NCBI GenBank assembly: GCA_913776245.1 | Contig: CAJYLO010000011.1 | Location: 1-64,000 of the forward strand | Direction of reading: 5' to 3' | DNA: 64,000 nucleotides | Source of the DNA: an uncultured Chryseobacterium sp. | GTDB taxonomy: Bacteria; Bacteroidota; Bacteroidia; Flavobacteriales; Weeksellaceae | In this document: positions 10,378 through 19,050 of the stretch, in pieces | Position numbering within the stretch: position 1 is the first letter of the stretch | Layout of the letters: every line of letters starts with the position of its first letter | Made by a program: the position numbers and the translations under genes | The notes under the pieces: model-generated | The model's database searches: none | The model's input: only the letters and a program-made list of their open reading frames with translations | What the model was told of the DNA's origin: nothing

Positions 10378-10407
10378 GCCGTTCAATATTTGAACGGCTT
10401 TTTTTTA
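10378..10407 (+). terminator. Terminator after array gene 3
   Basis: GCCGTTCA and TGAACGGC form a perfect stem around a 5-nt loop, followed by eight or more T. Confidence 0.9.
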
Positions 10408-10468
10408 TTATCATTAAGGCGGAATCTCTTTTAGTGTTAATATTCTTTTATTAAACAAAAAAAAATTT

Positions 10469-10476
10469 TATATTCG
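10469..10476 (+). promoter_or_regulatory. Possible -7 element of array gene 4
   Basis: TATATTCG is one mismatch from TAnnTTTG and sits 27 bp before the ATG, in an AT-rich stretch. No -33 TTG is evident. Confidence 0.3.
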
Positions 10477-10503
10477 TATCAGTTTTAATAAATTTATAAT
10501 ATT

Positions 10504-12096
10504 ATGAAAAAAATTCTATTTTCTTGTCTTATGGCATTTGGTATTGGAGTAAATGCCCAATATGATTTTTCATATGATTTTGAAACGGCACCAGTCGATG
10601 TTGGCGTAAGCCATTTTGGCGGTGGAGCTTTAAACACTACTAATTTCTGTAGCGCTTCTACATCAGGATCTCTAACTTACAGCTCCACTGTAACTCAAAC
10701 AGGATGGATGGCAGATCTTTTAACAGCTGGAGATTTGTATGGACAAACCAATAATGGACAAGCTCTTACAGTGAGTTTCAATTATAAGAAAGCGGCAGGA
10801 CTTACAGGAACGCTGTATGTGATGTATGCCCTTTATAATGAAAGTTCAGATAACTGGACAATTTATACTGTAGGCACTGGAGTTGCTTTAACAGCCGGAG
10901 CTATCACCAATTGTGCAAGTCTTAGTGCTACCATTCCTGCAGGAACATTCGACCCGAACAAAACATATGGTGTGGGAACGTGGTTGCAAAGATCAGGCAG
11001 TTCAACAGGTGCATTATATATTGATGATATTGTTGTTAAGCAGGCGGTTGTTACTAATCCACCGGCTTGTACTACCTTTACCTACCCAACCAACGGAAGT
11101 ACAGTATCTTCCGGAACTGTAGGATTTACTTGGCCAACTGTAGCAGAAGCTGCAACTTATAAAGTAACTATAGGAACTACCGCTGGTGGATCTAATGTTG
11201 TTAACACCAATATGATCGGTACTTCTCTTAACGTTTCTTTAGCAGCAAACACCACTTATTATGCTAAGGTGGTTCCTACAAATAATGTGGGTGATGCTGT
11301 CGGATGTCAGGAAATATCATTTATGACGAACAGTAATGTTGGACACTGCGGACCATTGACTTCCAGCGCTCCAACAGCAATTGCTCCTATTAAATCTGTA
11401 ACTTTCGGAACTGCTACTAACACTTCCGATCCTACAGCCACTACAATCGGGTCATTCCCAGTTCATCAGGACTTTACCAGTACAGAATTTGTTGTTAAGG
11501 ATGATGTGACTTCTGTTCCTTTGACACTTCTTGGTACAACTAACGGTAATGCTGTTAATGGATGGGCTATGTCCGTATTCGTTGACTGGAATAATGATGG
11601 TGATTTTGATGATGCCGGTGAGTCTTATTTCAATACTACAGCAACTATGATCAGAAAAGCAGGTGTTACAGATAATCCTATTTCTTTAACAGGAAACATC
11701 GCAATCCCGGCAGGTACAACGCTTGGTAAGAAATTCATGAGAATTAAATACAATTTCTCTGGAACAAGCATCCATACTGCATTAACAACAGCTTGTGAAA
11801 ACATGATAAATGGTCAGGCAGAAGATTATACAATTGACTACAGAAGTGCTCTTGCAGTTTCTGATGTCAACAAAAAATCAGTTTCTGTTTACCCTAACCC
11901 ATTCACAGATGTTCTTAAAATTTCTGATGTAAAAGGTGTTCAGTCAATTTCTATTAATGATGTTTCTGGAAGAGAAGTTAAATCTTTAGCTCCAGCGGAA
12001 GAACTTAACCTTTCTAGTCTTAAAGCTGGTTTATATATCGTAAACCTTAAAATGGAAGACGGAACTGTTAAGACCATTAAAGCAATCAAAAAATAA
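10504..12096 (+). CDS. T9SS cargo protein: unassigned N-domain, fn3, GEVED and type A sorting domains
   Basis: Fourth array member, 530 residues. A signal peptide (about 1-19, VNA-Q) is followed by an N-domain (about 20-180) resembling that of array gene 2 (QTNNGQA, LYVMY, IPAGT, and a closing segment VKQAVVTNPPAC). The fn3 module (about 185-285) contains NTTYYAKVVPTN, nearly the same as in genes 2 and 3. GEVED (about 287-446) has DWNNDGDFDDAGE and GQAEDY, and the sorting domain (about 455-530) has VYPNPF, DVSGR and LKAGLYIVNL. Predicted T9SS-exported surface or secreted protein of unknown ligand. Confidence 0.9.
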   Translation: MKKILFSCLMAFGIGVNAQYDFSYDFETAPVDVGVSHFGGGALNTTNFCSASTSGSLTYSSTVTQTGWMADLLTAGDLYGQTNNGQALTVSFNYKKAAGLTGTLYVMYALYNESSDNWTIYTVGTGVALTAGAITNCASLSATIPAGTFDPNKTYGVGTWLQRSGSSTGALYIDDIVVKQAVVTNPPACTTFTYPTNGSTVSSGTVGFTWPTVAEAATYKVTIGTTAGGSNVVNTNMIGTSLNVSLAANTTYYAKVVPTNNVGDAVGCQEISFMTNSNVGHCGPLTSSAPTAIAPIKSVTFGTATNTSDPTATTIGSFPVHQDFTSTEFVVKDDVTSVPLTLLGTTNGNAVNGWAMSVFVDWNNDGDFDDAGESYFNTTATMIRKAGVTDNPISLTGNIAIPAGTTLGKKFMRIKYNFSGTSIHTALTTACENMINGQAEDYTIDYRSALAVSDVNKKSVSVYPNPFTDVLKISDVKGVQSISINDVSGREVKSLAPAEELNLSSLKAGLYIVNLKMEDGTVKTIKAIKK

Positions 12097-12114
12097 TCTT
12101 TATAGATAATTTAT

Positions 12115-12142
12115 AAACCCGCTTCTACAAGCGGGTTTTTTT
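12115..12142 (+). terminator. Terminator after array gene 4
   Basis: AAACCCGCTT pairs with AAGCGGGTTT across a 4-nt loop and is followed by a T run. The remaining sequence to 12338 is AT-rich with nothing recognised. Confidence 0.88.
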
Positions 12143-12329
12143 ATGTTGTATTGACTATCAGTTTCTAATTCTTAATTGAAGATTTAAATCTTAGGAATCT
12201 ATACACGGGATGAAAGCAAAATTTCTGTGGAATGATAATAATTCTATCTATTATTGAACTATAATAAATAGGGATGATCATTTTGTAATCAATCAGATCT
12301 TGCAATAATTAATGAAGAGAACAAAATAT

Positions 12330-12366
12330 TAAAAAATAAAATCCTGTGAAGCAGTTCACAGGATTT
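12330..12366 (-). terminator. Terminator of the M13 peptidase gene
   Basis: A perfect 12-bp inverted repeat (AAATCCTGTGAA / TTCACAGGATTT) with a 4-nt loop. On the minus strand it is followed by a T-rich tail, 30 bp after the peptidase stop. Confidence 0.88.
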
Positions 12367-12395
12367 ATAATCATTTTATGATTTAGATTCGATAT

Positions 12396-14420
12396 TTACC
12401 AGATCTTGATCCTTTCTTCCGGCTTTTTGTAAAGCTTATCGCCTTCTTTAAGATCGAATGCCTTGTAAAATGCATCTGTATTAACCAATGGTCCAAAGCT
12501 TCTGAAGAATCCCGGAGAATGCGGATCAGTCTTAACCTGATTGCTCATATACTTGTCCGTAGACAATGTTCTCCAAACGGTTGCCCAGCTTAGGAAAAAT
12601 CTCTGTTCAGGAGTATATCCGTCAATTTTGCCAGGATTTCCTTTATCTTTAAGATACATCTGTAATGCATCAAAAGCGATATTAACGCCGCCAAGATCTG
12701 CAATATTCTCACCGTTGGTAAACGTACCGTTTACGTGAACATCTTTCACTGGCTCATATTTATCATATTGAGATGCTAAGCTTTTTGTCGCTTTTTCAAA
12801 ATTGGTTTTATCTTCAGCTGTCCACCAGTCTGTAAGATTACCATCCCCATCGAATTGTGCACCACTGTCATCAAAACCGTGTGTCATTTCGTGACCGATT
12901 ACCCCACCGATTGCTCCGAAATTAACCGCAGCATCTGCATTTGGATTAAAGAAAGGAGGCTGAAGAATAGCAGCCGGGAAAACGATTTCGTTATTAACAG
13001 GATTATAATAAGCATTCACCGTTTGCGGAGACATTCCCCACTCGGATTTATCTACCGGTTTGCCTATTTTCTCAAGCTCTTTATTATAATTCCAGCTCTC
13101 TACATTTTGAAGATTAGAATACAGCGTTCCTCCATCTTTCTCAGATTTCAGCTGAAGTTTGGAATAATCCTTCCATTTATCCGGATAAGCAATTTTAACT
13201 GTGAACTTATTCAGCTTATCAAGAGCTTTCTGTTTGGTCACGGATGACATCCAGGAAAGATTATTGATGTGCATCGCAAAGCTTTTCTTCAGATAATCGA
13301 TGTAAGTCATCATCTGAGCTTTAGCTTCCGGTGTAAAATACTTTTCTACATATACCTTTCCGAAAGCCTCACCTACTACACCATTTATTAGTGATAATGC
13401 TCTTTTGTTAAGTGCTCTTTGTTCCTTTTGACCCTGAAGATATTTGCTGTAGAAATCAAACTTAAGATCATCCATTTTCTGGTTAAGATAACTTGCGCTA
13501 CCGGAAGTCAGATGGAATTTAAGATAATCCTTGATCAGCGGAATATTTTTTTCCGTAAGAAAAGTGTCAAGATTTTTATAGTAATTCAATTCTCCGATAA
13601 TTACTTTATCCGTATTAACGCCAGCATCAGTAAGATATTTCGGAAGATTTACATTTTTTACCAGCGTTTTTAGTTCAGGTAATGTTTTCGGATTGTACTG
13701 CAGGTTGGCATCACGGATCTGCTCATTAGTCAGCAATGTTTTCGCCATTTTCTTTTCAAAGTCTACAATTTGTCCCGCAACAGCATCAGCATTTTTATAT
13801 CCGATCTCTGTAAGAACCTTTGCTACATACTTTTTATATTCAGCAATAGTTTCTGCATTCTTTGGAGATTCTTTCTGATAATAATCTCTTCCAAGCCCGA
13901 ATGATGCATCGCCAAGATAAACAGCATTCATTTTAGAATTTTTGAGATCTCCGTCTACACCCCAACCATAGAATGCATTCTCTCCTCTTCTTGTGGCTTC
14001 GGTTAGGTAATTCTGAAGGTCGGAAAGATTTTTAATGGCATCAATTTTTGCAAGGTCTGCTTTGATAGGATTTAGTCCGTCAGCATTACGCTTGTTCATA
14101 TCCATATAAGTTTCATACAGCGCTTGGATTTTTTGACCTTCGGATCCGTTAGCAAACTTTTCTTTCAGGATATTATCCAAAAGAAGAAGCGAATTGTTAT
14201 CCGTAGTTTCCCTAAGTTGGTTGAATGAACCCCAGCTAGGCTTATCTGCCGGTATTTTAGCCGTTTTCATCCAGGTTCCGTTTACATAGCTATAGAAATC
14301 ATCTTGCGGACGCACAGATGTATCCATGTAGTTGAGATCTAATGCGGCCTGTTTTGTCTGTGCAGATGTAATGCTGAATAAAGAAGCAAGCATCAAAGCA
14401 CTAAGAGAGATCTTTTTCAT
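12396..14420 (-). CDS. pepO: M13 family zinc metallopeptidase (neprilysin/PepO-like)
   Basis: Zinc endopeptidase of 674 residues, the usual M13 length. A signal peptide (about 1-20, ending SAQ) predicts export. The N-terminal M13 domain starts with MDTSVRPQDDFYSYVNGTW. The catalytic C-terminal half has the zinc motif HEMTH within IGHEMTHGFDDSG, the second-zinc-ligand motif ENIADLGG, the substrate-binding-type NAYYNP segment, and the typical family ending KKPEERIKIW. No T9SS sorting domain is present, so the protein is probably periplasmic. It is transcribed alone, converging on the T9SS array. Confidence 0.95.
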   Translation of the reverse strand: MKKISLSALMLASLFSITSAQTKQAALDLNYMDTSVRPQDDFYSYVNGTWMKTAKIPADKPSWGSFNQLRETTDNNSLLLLDNILKEKFANGSEGQKIQALYETYMDMNKRNADGLNPIKADLAKIDAIKNLSDLQNYLTEATRRGENAFYGWGVDGDLKNSKMNAVYLGDASFGLGRDYYQKESPKNAETIAEYKKYVAKVLTEIGYKNADAVAGQIVDFEKKMAKTLLTNEQIRDANLQYNPKTLPELKTLVKNVNLPKYLTDAGVNTDKVIIGELNYYKNLDTFLTEKNIPLIKDYLKFHLTSGSASYLNQKMDDLKFDFYSKYLQGQKEQRALNKRALSLINGVVGEAFGKVYVEKYFTPEAKAQMMTYIDYLKKSFAMHINNLSWMSSVTKQKALDKLNKFTVKIAYPDKWKDYSKLQLKSEKDGGTLYSNLQNVESWNYNKELEKIGKPVDKSEWGMSPQTVNAYYNPVNNEIVFPAAILQPPFFNPNADAAVNFGAIGGVIGHEMTHGFDDSGAQFDGDGNLTDWWTAEDKTNFEKATKSLASQYDKYEPVKDVHVNGTFTNGENIADLGGVNIAFDALQMYLKDKGNPGKIDGYTPEQRFFLSWATVWRTLSTDKYMSNQVKTDPHSPGFFRSFGPLVNTDAFYKAFDLKEGDKLYKKPEERIKIW

Positions 14421-14671
14421 TTTTTTGATTCTGATATTTAAATTAATTGGTATAAAACATTGTGGAAAAGTTACAATCGGATGTAAAAAATTACAGGAAT
14501 TAAAAATAACAATTTAATAGCGAACTAAACTTATAATCTTCTATAAATTAAATATTTAAGTAACACATAACACTTATAACAATTCATCTTTCATATAAAT
14601 ATGCAGATCTATAGGAATTTAGGATGTATAATTATATTTTTACACTCAAAACTATCTTCAAAATTATCAAA

Positions 14672-16279
14672 ATGCATCATAATTTATTATTGATACTGGC
14701 TTTACTGTTTTCCGTGTTTATGATGGTAATGGCTGCCCAAAAAATGAAAATCGCTTATCCGATATTTTTGGTTTTAGCAGGATTAGTCATCAGCCTTTTA
14801 CCAGGAATCCCAGAAGTGGAACTGGATCCGGATCTTGTATTTCTGATTTTCCTGCCGCCTTTGCTTTATGAAGCCGCCTGGTACACATCCTGGAATGATT
14901 TCTGGAAATGGAAACGCCCTATTTCATTGTTAGCATTTGGGTTAGTATTTGCCACTTCTCTGATTGTCGCTTATCTATCACAAGCTCTGATTCCCGGTTT
15001 TACATTAGCTTTAGGATTTCTTTTAGGCGGGATTATTTCTCCTCCGGATGCTGTTGCCGCGACTTCGGTTCTGAAAGGCTTACCCGTACCAAAAAGAATC
15101 CTGAGCATCCTGGAAGGCGAAAGTCTGGTGAATGATGCCTCATCGCTTATTGTATTCAGGTTTGCACTGGCTGCTATTCTTACCGGAAGCTTTTCTATGC
15201 ATCAGGCTGTTGGCCAGTTTTTCTTAGTTGCAGGAATGGGAATTGTAGTCGGATTGCTTGGAGCAGGAATCATGTATCTGATTCACCGCTTTTTGCCTAC
15301 CACTTCAGCAATTGATGCAGCACTTACCATAATGACGCCTTATCTGTTATATCTTGGTGCGGAGCAATTTCATTTCTCGGGAGTAATGGCTGTCGTTACC
15401 GGCGGACTTTTTATATCGTACAGATCTCACGAAATCTTCAGAAACGGAAATACAAGACTGAATATGCTCGGCGTATGGACCACAGTTATTTTTGTAATGA
15501 ATGCAATGGTTTTCATACTGATCGGCTTATCTCTTCCATCCATTATCAAAGGTTTGGAAGAATCCTCTCTTATTCAGGGAATAAAATACGGCGTCATCAT
15601 CAGCATCGTAATTATTCTGATAAGATTTCTCTGGGTATATCCAGCCGCCTTCATACCAAGATGGCTTTTCAGGTCTGTTAGGAAAGAGCAATCCCCCGGC
15701 TGGAAGGGACCTTTGGTTATTGGCTGGGCCGGTATGAGAGGTGTCGTATCTCTGGCAACCGCCCTTTCCATTCCTTTTGCTTTAGAAGATGGCTCTCCTT
15801 TTCCGCATAGAAACCTCATTCTGCTCATCACCTTTATAGTGATATTCATAACGCTTGTAGTACAAGGTCTGACGTTGCCTTTTCTGGTGAAAAAACTGAA
15901 GATCCCGGCTATGGATTCAGTCTTACCACAGGAACAGCAAGAGGCACAGATACAAATCAGGCTTAACAGGCTGGCACTTAATCATATAAATATGAATTAT
16001 CATGACATGATTCAAAAAAGCAACCTGCTAAAAAACTACTATTCACAGATTTCAATCGAAACGGAAAATACGGAAAACCAACTTGATCTTTTAGAATGCA
16101 ATACTTGTACAACTGAAGAAATTGATAGATTTGAAAGTATTCTGAAAGAAATCTACGACAAGCAGAGACTTGATATATTCCAGATGAGAAGAGAAAAATA
16201 TTATGATGACGAAGAAATCCGGAAAGCTGAACTACAGCTGGATCTCAATGATCTAAAAATCAACCCGAATTTCCATTAA
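14672..16279 (+). CDS. Na+/H+ antiporter, CPA1 (NhaP/NHE-like) family
   Basis: Cytoplasmic-membrane cation/proton antiporter of about 535 residues. The frame opens at 14624, but I prefer the ATG at 14672, which begins directly at the first membrane helix; the 16 extra residues are not family-like. Family motifs include FLPPLLYEAAW, GGIISPPDAVAATSVLKG, the ion-site motif EGESLVNDASS, and GWAGMRGVVSLATALS in the late transmembrane region. About twelve membrane segments are followed by a hydrophilic cytoplasmic tail of roughly 120 residues. Substrate preference (Na+ or K+) cannot be read from the sequence. The gene stands alone with its own terminator. Confidence 0.92.
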   Translation: MHHNLLLILALLFSVFMMVMAAQKMKIAYPIFLVLAGLVISLLPGIPEVELDPDLVFLIFLPPLLYEAAWYTSWNDFWKWKRPISLLAFGLVFATSLIVAYLSQALIPGFTLALGFLLGGIISPPDAVAATSVLKGLPVPKRILSILEGESLVNDASSLIVFRFALAAILTGSFSMHQAVGQFFLVAGMGIVVGLLGAGIMYLIHRFLPTTSAIDAALTIMTPYLLYLGAEQFHFSGVMAVVTGGLFISYRSHEIFRNGNTRLNMLGVWTTVIFVMNAMVFILIGLSLPSIIKGLEESSLIQGIKYGVIISIVIILIRFLWVYPAAFIPRWLFRSVRKEQSPGWKGPLVIGWAGMRGVVSLATALSIPFALEDGSPFPHRNLILLITFIVIFITLVVQGLTLPFLVKKLKIPAMDSVLPQEQQEAQIQIRLNRLALNHINMNYHDMIQKSNLLKNYYSQISIETENTENQLDLLECNTCTTEEIDRFESILKEIYDKQRLDIFQMRREKYYDDEEIRKAELQLDLNDLKINPNFH

Positions 16280-16281
16280 TA

Positions 16282-16315
16282 CAAAACTCTTCCATATTGG
16301 AGGAGTTTTTTATTT
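16282..16315 (+). terminator. Terminator of the antiporter gene
   Basis: AAAACTCTTCC and GGAGGAGTTTT form a hairpin with one mismatch near the loop, followed by a T run, directly after the stop. Confidence 0.8.
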
Positions 16316-16429
16316 AATAACAATTCCATTATGGTGTAACATTGATAGATGCAGATCTGTTTCATATGGTATAATCCGCTTTTCTATTTTCATCCCTTAG
16401 GATTTTTCTTAACTATAGTAAACTGCAAT

Positions 16430-16466
16430 ATAAAAAATAAAAAATCCCACAACTAAAAGTTGCAGG
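16430..16466 (-). terminator. Terminator downstream of the tRNA-Asp pair
   Basis: On the minus strand CCTGCAACT pairs (with G-U wobbles) with AGTTGTGGG around a 3-nt loop, followed by a T-rich run. It lies just after the tRNA genes. Confidence 0.75.
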
Positions 16467-16472
16467 ACTATG

Positions 16473-16546
16473 CGATCCGGACGGGACTCGAACCCGCGAC
16501 CTCCGCCGTGACAGGGCGGCATTCTAACCAGCTGAACTACCGGATC
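16473..16546 (-). tRNA. tRNA-Asp (GTC)
   Basis: A 74-nt cloverleaf on the minus strand: the acceptor GATCCGG pairs with CCGGATC, the D-loop region holds GTAGTTCAGCTGGTTAGAAT, the anticodon loop is CTGTCAC with anticodon GTC, and the T arm carries GGTTCGAGTCC. The 3' CCA is not encoded. It is identical in sequence to the copy at 16580. Confidence 0.97.
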
Positions 16547-16579
16547 AATTTTTTTTAAAGTAAATTGATAAAACTTATG

Positions 16580-16653
16580 CGATCCGGACGGGACTCGAAC
16601 CCGCGACCTCCGCCGTGACAGGGCGGCATTCTAACCAGCTGAACTACCGGATC
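16580..16653 (-). tRNA. tRNA-Asp (GTC), second copy
   Basis: Identical 74-nt copy of the preceding tRNA-Asp, 33 bp upstream of it in transcription order. Probably cotranscribed; the shared terminator lies at 16430-16466. Confidence 0.97.
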
Positions 16654-16741
16654 TTTTGCCATAACTAAGGCTATTGCCTTTCGTTATTGTGGTTGCAAAA
16701 ATACAACAATAATTGACATCTCCAAATTTTTTGCACAAAAA

Positions 16742-16766
16742 AACGTCTCTCGAAAGGAAAGACGTT
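16742..16766 (-). terminator. Terminator of trxA
   Basis: AACGTCT and AGACGTT form the stem; on the minus strand a run of seven T follows. It lies 22 bp past the trxA stop. Confidence 0.8.
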
Positions 16767-16788
16767 CATTTTCAATTATATTATTTTC

Positions 16789-17106
16789 TTACAAGTAAGA
16801 ATTTAATTTCTCTGCGATAACTTCTTTTGGCGCCACACCTACGATTTTATCAACTACTTCCCCGTTTTTGAAGATCAAAACTGTAGGAATGTTTCTGATA
16901 CCGTAATCTACAGAGACCTGTTGGTTGTTATCTACATCCACTTTTCCTACCAATGCCTTGCCTTCAAAATCTGCTGCAACTTCTTCAATGATTGGCCCTA
17001 ACATTCTGCAAGGTCCGCACCAAGTTGCCCAGAAGTCAACTAATACTGGTTTATCTGAATTCAATACTGTTTCCTGAAACGATTGATCTGTAATTTCTAC
17101 TGCCAT
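16789..17106 (-). CDS. trxA: Thioredoxin
   Basis: Cytoplasmic disulfide reductase of 105 residues, the standard thioredoxin length. The redox site WCGPC (Cys30 and Cys33) lies in FWATWCGPCRM, followed by the cis-proline region RNIPTVLIF and the late FKNGEVVDKIVG strand and turn. There is no signal peptide, so it acts in the cytoplasm. It has its own -7 element and terminator, so it is probably transcribed separately from the cysteine desulfurase gene upstream. Confidence 0.97.
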   Translation of the reverse strand: MAVEITDQSFQETVLNSDKPVLVDFWATWCGPCRMLGPIIEEVAADFEGKALVGKVDVDNNQQVSVDYGIRNIPTVLIFKNGEVVDKIVGVAPKEVIAEKLNSYL

Positions 17107-17135
17107 GATTTCTTTTTCTTTATTGTTTTATAGAA

Positions 17136-17143
17136 CAAAATTA
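17136..17143 (-). promoter_or_regulatory. -7 promoter element of trxA
   Basis: On the minus strand this reads TAATTTTG, matching TAnnTTTG, 29 bp before the trxA ATG. Confidence 0.5.
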
Positions 17144-17172
17144 CAAAATTTATAATTGATTTTATCTGTTGA

Positions 17173-18345
17173 TTATCTATGCAGACTATCAGCTTTTTCT
17201 ATAATGAATGGTTTACCGATTTCTTCCAAAGCATTTACAAAAGTATCTATATCTGATTTTTTTGTAAAATGGCTGAATGATACCCTAACCGGAGTTGAAT
17301 GTTCCAAATCATCTTCTGATAAAACAGACATCAGAACCATTGATGGTTTCGCAGCACCCGAACTGCAAGCACTCCCCTGAGAAATGGCAATTCCTTTCAT
17401 ATCCAGCTGAAGACCTATCAAAGGATTTTTGTAAGGTAATAAAATATTCAGCACAGTGTACAGGCTGGTGTCATCCGCACTTCTTCCATTGAATTTTATT
17501 CCCTGTATCTTATCTTTCAGCTGCTCAATTGCATAATGCTTGATCTCTACAATATGGTTTTTGTAGTCTTCCATTTTTGCCTGAGAGATTTCCCATGCTT
17601 TTCCAAGGCCAGCAATTCCGGTTACATTTTCTGTTCCGGCTCTTAAACTTCTTTCCTGCGGTCCGCCAGTGATAATTCCTTTCAGACCAGATGATTTTCT
17701 TACGAAAGCAAATCCGGAACCCTTCGGTCCGTGGAATTTATGCGCACTGCAAGAGGCAAAATCAACCGGAATTTTTGAGAAATCAAGATCCAGATGAGCC
17801 ATTGTTTGCACGGTATCGGAATGGAAAAGGGCGTTATTTTCTTTGCAAAGATGCGCGACTTTTTCGATATCAAGGATATTTCCTATTTCATTATTGGCGT
17901 GCATCAGAGTTACCAGTGTTTTCTTTTCGGAGTTTTTCAGTAATTCTTCCAGTTTATTCAAATCGAAATCACCTTTTGAATCCGGTCTTAGATAAACCAG
18001 CTCCACGCCTTTCAGTTTTTTCATTTCGAGGCAGGTTTCGGCCACACATTTATGTTCCAGCGCCGAAGTGATGATTCTTTCTACACCAAGATAATTAACC
18101 GCAGACTTGATGATCATGTTGTTGGATTCGGTTCCACAAGATGTAAAAACAATCTCGCCCGGAGTCACTCTCAAAGAATCCGCAATCTTTCGCCTTACTT
18201 CTTCTAAAATGGTCTTGGCTTCCTGTCCCAAACTGTGTGTTGATGACGGATTGCCATAATTGAATTTTAAAACATTCACCATACAGTCTATCACCTCATC
18301 GTCGAGAGGTGTAGTTGCTGCATTATCCAGATAAATTCTTTCCAT
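17173..18345 (-). CDS. Cysteine desulfurase (NifS/IscS-type)
   Basis: PLP-dependent enzyme of 390 residues that releases sulfur from L-cysteine for Fe-S cluster or tRNA thiolation. It begins YLDNAATTPLD; conserved segments are GNPSSTHSLG, ESNNMII, HANNEIG, and the PLP-binding lysine in SAHKFHGPKG. The mobile catalytic-cysteine loop SACSSGAAKPS has the class I (NifS/IscS) form. No iscU or other Fe-S assembly gene is adjacent, so its pathway partner cannot be named. It is the last gene of the leftward run that starts at the UbiA-like gene; the 49-bp gap to the HAD gene permits cotranscription. Confidence 0.93.
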   Translation of the reverse strand: MERIYLDNAATTPLDDEVIDCMVNVLKFNYGNPSSTHSLGQEAKTILEEVRRKIADSLRVTPGEIVFTSCGTESNNMIIKSAVNYLGVERIITSALEHKCVAETCLEMKKLKGVELVYLRPDSKGDFDLNKLEELLKNSEKKTLVTLMHANNEIGNILDIEKVAHLCKENNALFHSDTVQTMAHLDLDFSKIPVDFASCSAHKFHGPKGSGFAFVRKSSGLKGIITGGPQERSLRAGTENVTGIAGLGKAWEISQAKMEDYKNHIVEIKHYAIEQLKDKIQGIKFNGRSADDTSLYTVLNILLPYKNPLIGLQLDMKGIAISQGSACSSGAAKPSMVLMSVLSEDDLEHSTPVRVSFSHFTKKSDIDTFVNALEEIGKPFIIEKADSLHR

Positions 18346-18394
18346 TTCTAATGAGATTTGAAGCCAGAAAAGGCCAAAAAATTAAAGCACTAAA

Positions 18395-18982
18395 TTAGTG
18401 AAAAAATCGGTAATGCGATTCATTAGCAAATTTAAACATTGGTTTGTCTCCTGAAGTATCACCAAAAGCGATGATTTTACCAAACTTTTTATCGCCTATT
18501 TCAATTTTTACCCGTTCAACTTTTTCCTGTTTATTACAATTTTTTCCAACGAAATTACCTGTAAAAATATCATTTTTGAACTCTGCCTGAGTGGCTAACA
18601 ACTTCATATCAAGCTTCTCTGCAAAAGGCTTTACCCACAGATCCAAAGAGGCTGTAATAATATAAGATTCGGTATGTGTTCTATCGATATTACTGATGAA
18701 ATCCAAAGCATTTTCTCTAAACACTGCCGGATAATTCTCCTCAAAAAATTGTTGTGCTTTTTTCTCTAACTGATATCTTGACTGACCCTTTAGAATAGCT
18801 GAAATAAAGCTTTTTTTGACCGCTTCCGCATCTGCTAATTTTAATTTTAACAACATAAAAAGCGGAATATGCTTAAGAAACTGAACAGAAAATTTTGCAG
18901 GATCATAAAACTTCAGAAACAAAAACATGGTGTCTTTGTAAGTTAAAGTGCCATCGAAGTCGAATAGATATAATTTTTTCAT
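18395..18982 (-). CDS. HAD-IB family phosphatase (SerB-like)
   Basis: Haloacid dehalogenase-type phosphohydrolase of 195 residues. Motif I is DFDGTLT (nucleophile Asp and acid Asp), motif II is the T/S in IITAS, and motif III/IV contains K near QEKVERVK and GDTSGDKPMF. A helical cap of the PSPase type lies between motifs I and II. Annotation as a phosphoserine phosphatase would be an overreach. Its position at the end of the ubiA-dprE1-dprE2-like cluster makes it a candidate for removing the 5-phosphate from polyprenyl-phosphoryl-5-phosphoribose (inference; in mycobacteria this step is attributed to a different fold, Rv3807c). Confidence 0.88.
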   Translation of the reverse strand: MKKLYLFDFDGTLTYKDTMFLFLKFYDPAKFSVQFLKHIPLFMLLKLKLADAEAVKKSFISAILKGQSRYQLEKKAQQFFEENYPAVFRENALDFISNIDRTHTESYIITASLDLWVKPFAEKLDMKLLATQAEFKNDIFTGNFVGKNCNKQEKVERVKIEIGDKKFGKIIAFGDTSGDKPMFKFANESHYRFFH

Positions 18983-19050
18983 TTGTTAGCTTTAAGGGTT
19001 TTAAGGTTACAGCAAGAAAAACATTTAAATCCTACAACCTGCAACCTAAT

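Noticed and set aside
4239..12096. The array as a polysaccharide utilisation locus
   Set aside because: No susC/susD pair, glycoside hydrolase or regulator is present, so a PUL call is unsupported.
18395..18982. Phosphoserine phosphatase serB
   Set aside because: The HAD-IB fold fits, but the protein is generic and its context points to polyprenyl-sugar metabolism rather than serine synthesis.
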